Source: Lysobacterales bacterium (GTDB taxonomy: Bacteria > Pseudomonadota > Gammaproteobacteria > Xanthomonadales > Marinicellaceae). From it: DNA of 12,261 nt. The stretch spans positions 1 to 12,261 of the forward strand of contig JALWML010000465.1 in NCBI GenBank assembly GCA_027083915.1, written 5' to 3'. The position numbers were made by a program, and so were the translations under genes. Every line of letters starts with the position of its first letter. Within the stretch, counting starts at the first letter, position 1. A model generated the notes under the pieces. That model had not been told where the DNA came from. It searched no databases and saw only the letters and a program-made list of their open reading frames with translations. Positions 5,907-12,261 of this stretch are shown here, piece by piece.

Positions 5907-7637
5907 CTACAAAACCAAATCTTTCGGTATGCCTTTTGGAATGGCGTCCAATAAGCGTTTGGTGTATTCTCTTTGTGGGTTTTTGTAGATGTTTTCGGCG
6001 GTGTCTAATTCGACTATTTCGCCTTGATTCATGACACCGACTCGATCGGATATGTAGTTGACTACTGATAAATCATGGGAGATGAAGATGTAGGTCAGTC
6101 CCATATCTTGTTGCAGGTCTTGTAATAAATTTAACACTTGAGCTTGTACTGACACATCCAACGCAGAGACAGATTCGTCGCAGATGATAAAATCAGGTTC
6201 AACTCCGATAGCACGAGCGATACAGATGCGTTGGCGTTGTCCACCTGAAAATTCGTGTGGATAACGGTTGAGGTGTTGTGGTTTAAGATCCACTTTTTGC
6301 ATGAGCTCTTGGGCACGTGCAAAGCGGTCTTTTTTATTCTCGCCTATTTTATGAATCGCCATGGGCTCGGTAATGATATCACCAATGGTCATGCGTGGGT
6401 TTAATGATGAGTAAGGGTCTTGAAAGATAATTTGCATACGTGAACGCATCTTTCGCATGGCTTCCTTATTCAAATCCATCAGGTTGACACCATTGTAAAT
6501 GACATCGCCACTGGTGGCTTTTTGTAAGCGTAAGATTGTGCGACCCAGTGTGGTTTTACCACAACCTGATTCACCAACTAGTCCTAAGGTTTCGCCTTTA
6601 TGTACGACAAAACTGACATCATCAACGGCTTTGACATGGCGTTGTACCCGACCAAATAATCCTCCTTTAACTGGAAACCATGTTTTAAGGTTTTTAACCT
6701 CTAACAAAACAGGGTGCGAATCTATGTCTGATTTGTCAGGTTTAACCATGGGTTCAAATTTTTCAGGAGGCACTTGTTTTTCTGTGCCATCTTCTTCCAT
6801 ATAATCCGAAACGGTTAACAAACGCTTTGGGTTGCCATCAAGCATGGGGCGACAAGCAATCAAGCCTTTGGTATAAGGGTGTTTGGGATTTTTAAAAATT
6901 GTGTGGACGTGATTTTGTTCTACAATATTAGAGCGGTACATGACCACGACATCATCGGCTAAATCGGCAATAACACCCAAATCATGAGTGATAAATAACA
7001 TGCCCATGTCGTATTTTTGTTGCAAGTCTAGCATCAGTTCTAATACTTGCTTTTGAATAGTTACATCAAGTGCGGTTGTTGGTTCGTCACAAATCAGCAA
7101 GTCAGGCTCGCAAGCTATCGCCATGGCAATCATAACGCGTTGCTTTTGTCCACCTGACATTTCATGTGGGTAGGCACGTATTTTACTTTTTGGGTCAGGA
7201 ATACCTACTTGGTCAAGCAAGTCGATGGAATAGTTCCATGCCTGCTTTCGATTCATGCCTTTGTGCAAACGTAACACTTCGGAGATTTGTGAGCCAATTC
7301 TAAACACGGGATTAAGTGCGGTCATTGGTTCTTGGAATATCATGGAAATGCGATTACCACGAATTTTGCGCATTTGGCTTTCAGATTTCTGTAATAAATC
7401 ATCACCATTAAATAAGATTTTGCCACTGGTAATCATACCTGGAGGCATGGGGATTAATCCCATAGTTGCCAAAGAAGTCACTGATTTCCCCGAACCGGAT
7501 TCACCCACTAAACCAACGGTTTTACCTTTTGGAATATCAAAAGAGACCTTATTCACCGCTGTAATAAGCTCTTCTTGGGTTTGAAATTTAACCGTGAGGT
7601 CTTGGATACTTAGTAAAGGTGTGTTCTTTTCATTCAT
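5907..7637 (-). CDS. Oligopeptide ABC transporter, fused OppD-OppF ATPase
   Basis: A 576-residue protein with two complete ABC ATPase halves, each like a separate Opp/Dpp ATPase. Half 1 (OppD-like): Walker A GESGSGKS (45-52), Q-loop Gln102, signature SGGQKQR (161-167), Walker B LLICDEP (180-186), His218 and an NPKHPYT tail motif. Half 2 (OppF-like): GESGCGKT (355-362), Gln406, SGGQRQR (464-470), FIICDES (483-489), His521 and NPQREYT. Both sites look active; the second has DES where DEP is usual, next to the catalytic Glu. It powers peptide uptake at the inner membrane with OppB and OppC. E. coli has separate OppD and OppF; fused forms are known (YejF, for example). The ATG at 7637 follows oppC by 17 bases, with a weak GAGAA ribosome site. 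It is the last gene of the operon. Confidence 0.95.
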   Translation of the reverse strand: MNEKNTPLLSIQDLTVKFQTQEELITAVNKVSFDIPKGKTVGLVGESGSGKSVTSLATMGLIPMPPGMITSGKILFNGDDLLQKSESQMRKIRGNRISMIFQEPMTALNPVFRIGSQISEVLRLHKGMNRKQAWNYSIDLLDQVGIPDPKSKIRAYPHEMSGGQKQRVMIAMAIACEPDLLICDEPTTALDVTIQKQVLELMLDLQQKYDMGMLFITHDLGVIADLADDVVVMYRSNIVEQNHVHTIFKNPKHPYTKGLIACRPMLDGNPKRLLTVSDYMEEDGTEKQVPPEKFEPMVKPDKSDIDSHPVLLEVKNLKTWFPVKGGLFGRVQRHVKAVDDVSFVVHKGETLGLVGESGCGKTTLGRTILRLQKATSGDVIYNGVNLMDLNKEAMRKMRSRMQIIFQDPYSSLNPRMTIGDIITEPMAIHKIGENKKDRFARAQELMQKVDLKPQHLNRYPHEFSGGQRQRICIARAIGVEPDFIICDESVSALDVSVQAQVLNLLQDLQQDMGLTYIFISHDLSVVNYISDRVGVMNQGEIVELDTAENIYKNPQREYTKRLLDAIPKGIPKDLVL

Positions 7638-7654
7638 ATTATTTAATGTTCTCG

Positions 7655-8512
7655 TTATTTTTCTTTTGGATCAAACGCATCGCGCAAGCCATCGCCAATA
7701 AAGTTAAAGCAAAAAAGTGTTAAGGCTAAAAAGGAGGCAGGAAAAAGTAATGACCATGGAGCAATCTCCATGTCTGCTGCCCCTTCATTGACTAGTGCGC
7801 CCCACGATGTTAATGGTTCTTGTACGCCTAACCCTAAAAAGCTCAGGAAAGATTCTACCAAAATTACTTGTGGAATGGTAAGAGTAATGTAAACAATTAC
7901 AATTCCAAACAAATTTGGCACGATATGTTTAAAGATAATGGTGTTATTGCTGGCTCCAATGGCAAAAGCAGCTTCGATAAATTCTGTTTTCTTAAGACTT
8001 AAAGTTTGTCCGCGGACTATGCGTGCCATGTCAAGCCAGATATAACCTCCAATGGCGGCGAAGATTAAAAACAAATGTTGACCAAAAAGTACCATCAATA
8101 CAATTACAATAAACATAAACGGTAAAGCATAGAGAATATCAACAATGCGCATCATGGTAGAATCTATTTTGCCACCATAAAAGCCAGCAATAGCGCCGTA
8201 ACTGACACCAATAATTAAACTCACAATCGTCGCTACAAAACCAACCAATAGTGAAATGCGTCCGCCTTGTAAGGTGCGTACAAACAGATCGCGCCCCATC
8301 ATATCTGTTCCAAAGTAATGCGACGTGGCAAAATCTGGTGGTATGGACATGTTTTCCCAGTCGATAAATTCGCCATCATAGGGTGAAATAAAAGGAGCAA
8401 AAATAACTAAGGCAATAACAATTAATAAAAATAAGCCACTCATTAATGCCAGTTTATTTTGTTTTAAACGTAACCATGCGTGGTGACGAAGACTCATTCC
8501 AGTTTCATTCAT
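7655..8512 (-). CDS. oppC: Oligopeptide ABC transporter permease OppC
   Basis: A 285-residue inner-membrane protein. It has an N-terminal OppC leader (LRLKQNKLALMSGLFLL), a periplasmic loop with HYFGTDMMGRDLFVR, about six membrane spans and the cytoplasmic coupling motif EAAFAIGASNNTIIFKHIVPN, which contacts the ATPase. Stretches such as WLDMARIVRGQTLSLK and ESFLSFLGLG closely match E. coli OppC as I remember it. With OppB it forms the peptide channel. The ATG overlaps the oppB stop codon (ATGA), so the two are translationally coupled. The protein is slightly shorter than E. coli OppC (302 residues), at the N-terminus. Confidence 0.96.
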   Translation of the reverse strand: MNETGMSLRHHAWLRLKQNKLALMSGLFLLIVIALVIFAPFISPYDGEFIDWENMSIPPDFATSHYFGTDMMGRDLFVRTLQGGRISLLVGFVATIVSLIIGVSYGAIAGFYGGKIDSTMMRIVDILYALPFMFIVIVLMVLFGQHLFLIFAAIGGYIWLDMARIVRGQTLSLKKTEFIEAAFAIGASNNTIIFKHIVPNLFGIVIVYITLTIPQVILVESFLSFLGLGVQEPLTSWGALVNEGAADMEIAPWSLLFPASFLALTLFCFNFIGDGLRDAFDPKEK

Positions 8513-9441
8513 GAGTCATTACCTAGTCTAATTTTTGGATCGAGCCATGCGTACAAAACATCAACAATTAGATTGAAAATAATAATGAGAACACCGACAA
8601 ATATTATCACGCCCATGACTAAGGTGTAATCTCGATTCAATGCCCCTTGGACAAAATATTGCCCTAGTCCGGGGATGCCAAATATTTTTTCAATGACTAC
8701 AGAGCCTGTTAAAATTCCAGCAGCAGCTGGTCCTAAGTAGGATATGACTGGCATAAGAGCTGGTTTGATTGCATGTCTTGTGATTGTTTTAAATGTCGAG
8801 AGCCCTTTGGCTTTGGCGGTACGAATATAGTCTTGTTTTAAGATTTCAATCATCGAGCCGCGCATGATTCGTGCGATGTAGGCAATATAATGTAGGGACA
8901 AAGCAAGCACGGGCAGTATTAAATTAGGCCAACTACCGCCAGACCAACTACCTGCTGGCAACCAATTGTTGTAAACAGCAAAGCATAGTATCAATAAAGG
9001 GGCAATAACAAAGTTGGGTATGGAAATTCCGGTCATGGCAGATGACATGAGTACATAATCTAACCATGTATTCTGTTTAACCGCTGCAATTGTCCCTAAA
9101 TTTATACCAACTATTATCGCTAGTAATAAAGCCAGTCCGCCGATTGTTAAAGAAACAGGAAAACCTTTGACTATTAGTTCTGTCACGGTAAAGTCTTTGT
9201 ATTGAAAAGAGGGGCCGAAATCCCCTTGAACTATATTTGTTAAATAACGAAAATATTGTTTTGGCAAGGATTCATCTAAATGGTATTTTGCCTCAATGCT
9301 TTTTAAAATTTCAGGAGGAAGTTCCTTATCCGAATCAAATGGCCCTCCTGGAGCAATGCGAATAAGGAAAAAAGCAATGGTAATTAATACCAGTAATGTT
9401 GGGATAGAACCAAGTAGGCGTTTAAGAATATATCCCAACAT
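8509..9441 (-). CDS. oppB: Oligopeptide ABC transporter permease OppB
   Basis: A 310-residue inner-membrane protein that matches OppB throughout: LKRLLGSIPTLLVLITIAFF at the first span, IEAKYHLDESLPKQYFRYL and GDFGPSFQYKD in the periplasmic loop, then the coupling motif YIRTAKAKGLSTFKTITRHAIKPAL and a C-terminal NRDYTLVMG / DPKIRLG segment. These motifs are those of OppB rather than DppB or YejB, which supports oligopeptides as substrate. The ATG at 9441 lies 8 bases after the stop of the M48 protease gene, with no strong Shine-Dalgarno, so translation may depend on that gene. No oppA (peptide-binding protein) lies next to it. Confidence 0.96.
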   Translation of the reverse strand: MLGYILKRLLGSIPTLLVLITIAFFLIRIAPGGPFDSDKELPPEILKSIEAKYHLDESLPKQYFRYLTNIVQGDFGPSFQYKDFTVTELIVKGFPVSLTIGGLALLLAIIVGINLGTIAAVKQNTWLDYVLMSSAMTGISIPNFVIAPLLILCFAVYNNWLPAGSWSGGSWPNLILPVLALSLHYIAYIARIMRGSMIEILKQDYIRTAKAKGLSTFKTITRHAIKPALMPVISYLGPAAAGILTGSVVIEKIFGIPGLGQYFVQGALNRDYTLVMGVIIFVGVLIIIFNLIVDVLYAWLDPKIRLGNDS

Positions 9442-9449
9442 TTGATTTG

Positions 9450-10250
9450 TTATTGGCAGCGCGGGTTTTTGCCATTGCTGTGGGCTTGTTTCTGAAGTTC
9501 TAATGCCTGTGGCATAAAATCAGATAATTTTTCGATGCGCTTTTCTGGGTTTGGGTGAGTAGACATAAATTGTGGTTGGCGTTTACCACCATAGGCTTTA
9601 GCCATATTTTGCCAAAGGTTGATGCTTTGGCGAGGATCGAATCCTGCTTTTGCCATTAATTTTAGTCCGTACAAATCTGCCTCGCTTTCATGGGTGCGAC
9701 TAAAGGGTAGTAAAACACCAAATTGCGCTCCCAATCCTAAGGCAGACATTAAAGTTCTTTGTGAACCTTGGTTTTGCATTTTATTTTTACTAATCGCATC
9801 GGTGGCCTGCATGGCAATCTCCAATCCCATTTGTTGTGATACACGTTCTGCCCCATGACGGGATAACACATGGGCGACTTCGTGACCGATAACGGTGGCT
9901 AATTGGTCTTGATTGGTTGCGACTTTCAACAATCCAGTATGTACACCGATTTTCCCACCAGGTAAGGCAAAGGCATTGGCAGTGTTGTCTTCAAAAACTA
10001 CCACTTCCCATGCTTGTTTGCGCCATTGCTGCGGCAATTCGTTTACTATGGCATTGGCTACACAGCGAACATAGCGTTGAGCTTGTTGATCTGGTGATAC
10101 TTTAGTTGAGGTTTTCATCTTGGTGAATGAGGCTACCCCCATTTTATTCATTTCATTATCACCAATAAGAATAAGTTGTTTTCTGCCCATGGGTGAAGTG
10201 GCGCAAGAAGCAATAATAACGATAAGAGTAAATGATAAAATAAATTTCAT
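9450..10250 (-). CDS. M48-family zinc metalloprotease, outer-membrane lipoprotein (LoiP/YcaL-like)
   Basis: A 266-residue protein. A lipoprotein signal (MKFILSFTLIVIIASC) has a good lipobox (IASC); the residue after Cys16 is Ala, not Asp, so outer-membrane sorting is expected. The peptidase M48 domain has the zinc motif HEVAH (123-127), the ESEAD motif (188-192) that supplies the third ligand, and the conserved STHPNPEKRI region (230-239). It is expected to cleave envelope proteins in the periplasm, as E. coli LoiP and YcaL/BepA-type proteases do. I chose the ATG at 10250 because it begins the lipoprotein signal and has an AGG ribosome site. A longer frame to 10358 adds 36 residues before the signal and is unlikely. 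It is the first gene of an operon with oppB, oppC and oppDF, suggesting peptides it releases may be taken up. Confidence 0.94.
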   Translation of the reverse strand: MKFILSFTLIVIIASCATSPMGRKQLILIGDNEMNKMGVASFTKMKTSTKVSPDQQAQRYVRCVANAIVNELPQQWRKQAWEVVVFEDNTANAFALPGGKIGVHTGLLKVATNQDQLATVIGHEVAHVLSRHGAERVSQQMGLEIAMQATDAISKNKMQNQGSQRTLMSALGLGAQFGVLLPFSRTHESEADLYGLKLMAKAGFDPRQSINLWQNMAKAYGGKRQPQFMSTHPNPEKRIEKLSDFMPQALELQKQAHSNGKNPRCQ

Positions 10251-10447
10251 AACACAGAACCTATTAGTAACTAAGATATAGTGCCTATTGTAGCGCAATA
10301 AGAGCATAGGAATGCTTAAAAAATGATTAAACTCGGGTACTTTATTTCCCAAGTTCATATAGTGAAGGGCAATCTGGTCTGTAAGTTGTGGTTTTCATAA
10401 GGAATCTACAAAAGCTAAATGCACCTTATTGCCTCATTGTTTATTTC

Positions 10448-10723
10448 TTAGCTGGCACTTGAGAGTAGTGAAAAAAGCTCATTAATTGCTTTTTCTATGG
10501 TTTTATTGTCCTCATTTTTTGATTCATGGAGTTGTAATAGTAGGATTCTGCAGTGGTGAGATATTTCGTCAAAACCATAACCGCCACTTGAACCAGCCAA
10601 CTTATGAACTAAATCATGGACAAGTTCTATGTCTTTTTTTTCGTATGCATTTTTAATCCCTTCTAGCTTTACTGGAAAGCTAGAAAGGTATTTTTTTCTT
10701 AAGGCTGCAAATTTGTCAGTCAT
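10448..10723 (-). CDS. Stand-alone HPt (histidine phosphotransfer) domain protein
   Basis: A 91-residue helical protein consisting of one HPt domain. The phospho-acceptor motif is VHKLAGSSGGYGFDEI, with His40 as the expected phosphorylated residue, Lys41 and the small-residue turn that follow it, and a pairing helix CRILLLQLHES. No signal peptide or membrane span is present, so it is cytoplasmic. HPt proteins pass phosphate between response-regulator receiver domains in multi-step phosphorelays. No histidine kinase or response regulator is in the window. The ATG is 3 bases after the stop of the OmpA/Ig-repeat gene, so the two are almost certainly co-transcribed. No clear Shine-Dalgarno is seen; re-initiation is likely. 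Confidence 0.88.
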   Translation of the reverse strand: MTDKFAALRKKYLSSFPVKLEGIKNAYEKKDIELVHDLVHKLAGSSGGYGFDEISHHCRILLLQLHESKNEDNKTIEKAINELFSLLSSAS

Positions 10724-10726
10724 CAG

Positions 10727-12261
10727 TTAATCTGCGACACACATGATAACAGTTGCAGTGGCTGTGTTGCCATTTCCATCTGAAATTGTATACGTAAAAC
10801 TATCATTGCCTGCATACAAGAAAGGGGCTTGATAATGCATTGTGCCATTTTCATCATATGTCAAGGTTCCATTTAGTGTGGAGGTGTCCACTGATAGAAT
10901 GGTTAATGTATCACCATCGATATCACTGTCATTGTCAATTGGGTTAAAGTCATAGGATCCATTGACAGGAACTAAGTACAGATCATCAACAGCAGTTGGG
11001 GCACTGTTTGCTGGTGGCTCGACAGTGACGTTAACTATGGCAGTACTTTGAGCACCATCTTCATCTTCAATTGTATAAGTAAAGCTATCGGTTCCTTGGA
11101 AACCTAAGTTGGCTTGGTAAGTTACTGTGCCATCAGAATTAATATTAACTGAGCCATTTTGACCTTGAGTCACTGCAACGATGGATAATACAGAGCCATC
11201 ACTGTCCGAATCATTAGCTGTTACATTTATGATAAGTGGATCAGTTCCTGTTGCTATTACTGAGTCATCTGTTGCTACTGGAGCATTATTTTCAACGGTA
11301 ATGATTACTTGTGCTTGTGCTTGGTCGCCGTGCCCATCATCCACTGTGTATTGAATCGTTTCTTCACCAATAAAGCCAGTATTAGGCGTATAAGTCAGTG
11401 ATGTTCCATTGTTAACAATCGTACCATTGCTTGGCTGTGTAACATCTGAAATTGATAAATCATCATTTTCTGGGTCAGTGTCATTTGTTAGTACATCTAT
11501 TAATGTGGCACTTGAGTTTCTTAGTACCGTGAGGGAATCATCACTTGCTGCTGGAGCATTATTTAATTCAACAACAGCGCCTAAAGTCGTAATGGATTCT
11601 TTTTCTTCAAATGTGTACACATCAACTGTTCGTTTGTGTTTAGCTGGGTTGCGTAGGGCACGAGCTAACCAAGAAGGAGCTGTCTTGATGGGTTGTTTAA
11701 CCCATTTAACAGGCACTTCATCGGCAGCAACAACACCTTCTTTAAAGTCTTCTTCAAGTGATAAAAAGCTAATGGCGACTCTTCTGTTTTTAGCAATATC
11801 AGGGCCTTTATTGTCAAAGGCAGGTTCACTTTCGCCTTTACCTGATGATTGAATGTCATTGGTGTCAATTCCGTGAGCGACAAAGAAGTCTTGTGCAGCT
11901 TTGGCTCTTTTTTCAGAAAGTTTTTGATTGTATTGTTCTGTTCCTAACCAGCACGTGTGCCCAACGATATTGATTTTAGAGCCAAGTTTTAATGATTTAA
12001 TTTGAGCAACAACATCAGCTAACATGGCTTTGGTATCTTCTCGTAAAACTGCTGAATCAAGGTTGAAGAATGCCATTGACGATAAGTCAATCTTATTTTG
12101 TACGACTGTACGTCTTTCTTCTTTTAATCGTGCTAAAGCCACTTCATCAACAACTTTGACTTCTTCGTAACGTTCAGTTGGTTGGAAAGTTTTGCCAAAG
12201 TCATAGCGGTACATTAAAAAGGCTCGCGTATCACTCTTATCGGTAACAAAATCACCGTCTT
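10727..12261 (-). CDS. OmpA-like outer-membrane protein with three C-terminal Ig/cadherin-like repeats (5' end outside window)
   Basis: The frame is open to the window edge, so the start lies beyond 12261; the Met at 12214 is internal. Numbering from that Met, the order is: a probable last beta-barrel strand (AFLMYRYDFGKTF, ending near residue 10), a linker, an OmpA-like domain (about 42-150), a basic linker (151-218) and three ~90-residue Ig-like repeats (219-308, 310-399, 404-494). Each repeat has the pattern NxAPxAxDD, NDxDxDxDxLxI and FxGxDxFxYTxxDGxG. In the OmpA-like domain the peptidoglycan-contacting Asp of GHTD is Cys88 (GHTCWLG), while the partner Arg103 (LSEKR) is kept. The barrel is inferred from only a few residues. 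The protein is probably in the outer membrane; what the repeats bind is unknown. It is followed at once by the HPt gene. Confidence 0.88.
   Translation of the reverse strand, partial: DGDFVTDKSDTRAFLMYRYDFGKTFQPTERYEEVKVVDEVALARLKEERRTVVQNKIDLSSMAFFNLDSAVLREDTKAMLADVVAQIKSLKLGSKINIVGHTCWLGTEQYNQKLSEKRAKAAQDFFVAHGIDTNDIQSSGKGESEPAFDNKGPDIAKNRRVAISFLSLEEDFKEGVVAADEVPVKWVKQPIKTAPSWLARALRNPAKHKRTVDVYTFEEKESITTLGAVVELNNAPAASDDSLTVLRNSSATLIDVLTNDTDPENDDLSISDVTQPSNGTIVNNGTSLTYTPNTGFIGEETIQYTVDDGHGDQAQAQVIITVENNAPVATDDSVIATGTDPLIINVTANDSDSDGSVLSIVAVTQGQNGSVNINSDGTVTYQANLGFQGTDSFTYTIEDEDGAQSTAIVNVTVEPPANSAPTAVDDLYLVPVNGSYDFNPIDNDSDIDGDTLTILSVDTSTLNGTLTYDENGTMHYQAPFLYAGNDSFTYTISDGNGNTATATVIMCVAD

Noticed and set aside
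6256..6264. A perfect DnaA box (TGTGGATAA on the plus strand) inside oppDF
   Set aside because: It stands alone and is explained by the codons for the conserved YPHE motif. It is a reminder that single boxes occur by chance; only the cluster at 2763-2797 is persuasive.
5907..7637. Calling the fused ATPase yejF (microcin C / Yej transporter)
   Set aside because: Fusion fits YejF, but the neighbouring permeases carry OppB and OppC signatures rather than those of YejB/YejE, so an Opp role is more likely.
10251..10358. A 36-residue N-terminal extension of the M48 protease frame
   Set aside because: It would precede a perfect lipoprotein signal peptide; the internal ATG at 10250 has an AGG ribosome site.
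11409..11852. A 147-codon plus-strand open frame opposite the OmpA/Ig gene
   Set aside because: It lies wholly antisense to a well-supported coding frame with clear domains and has low-complexity Ser/Thr/Leu composition typical of a shadow frame.

Overview
The window looks like chromosome of a fairly AT-rich (about 40% GC or less by eye) gram-negative bacterium, most likely a gammaproteobacterium. The grounds are outer-membrane and lipoprotein genes, a Mip/FkpA-type FKBP, OppB and OppC that closely resemble the enterobacterial proteins, a classical PriA, and DnaA boxes of the E. coli type. I cannot name a genus. The gene content is mostly chromosomal housekeeping. I see no transposase, phage gene, CRISPR array, tRNA or rRNA.

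Layout: (1) 1-471, the 3' end of an FKBP-type prolyl isomerase gene on the plus strand, closed by a strong hairpin terminator (491-525). (2) 557-2432, a minus-strand operon for an ECF-type sigma factor, a small one-span membrane protein (DUF3619-like, probable anti-sigma), an exported DUF3106 protein and an orphan PqqD-like (RiPP-recognition-type) protein, the last with its own probable promoter. (3) 2433-2930, a roughly 500-base non-coding region with four perfect DnaA boxes (three within 35 bp), an IHF-consensus site, a very AT-rich stretch with a 13-mer-like element and two perfect inverted repeats. It resembles a replication origin or DnaA-titration locus. (4) 2931-5123, priA. (5) 5124-5380, a repeat-rich spacer. 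(6) 5381-5785, a small exported protein of unknown function, with a nested inverted-repeat element behind it (5837-5895). (7) 5907-10250, a minus-strand operon: M48 lipoprotein metalloprotease, oppB, oppC and a fused oppD-oppF, with no oppA next to it. (8) 10448 to the window end, a minus-strand pair: a large outer-membrane protein (end of a probable barrel, an OmpA-like domain, three Ig/cadherin-like repeats; 5' end outside the window) followed after 3 bp by a free-standing HPt phosphotransfer protein.

How the parts may work together: the M48 protease is well placed to produce or trim peptides in the envelope, and the Opp transporter imports peptides. The sigma/anti-sigma/DUF3106 cluster looks like an envelope- or stress-responsive regulon of unknown signal. 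PriA acts in replication restart and lies directly beside the DnaA-box region. The pairing of an OmpA/Ig protein with a cytoplasmic HPt protein is unexplained. The most interesting stretch is the DnaA-box/IHF region; the orphan PqqD-like protein and the OmpA/Ig-HPt pair come next.
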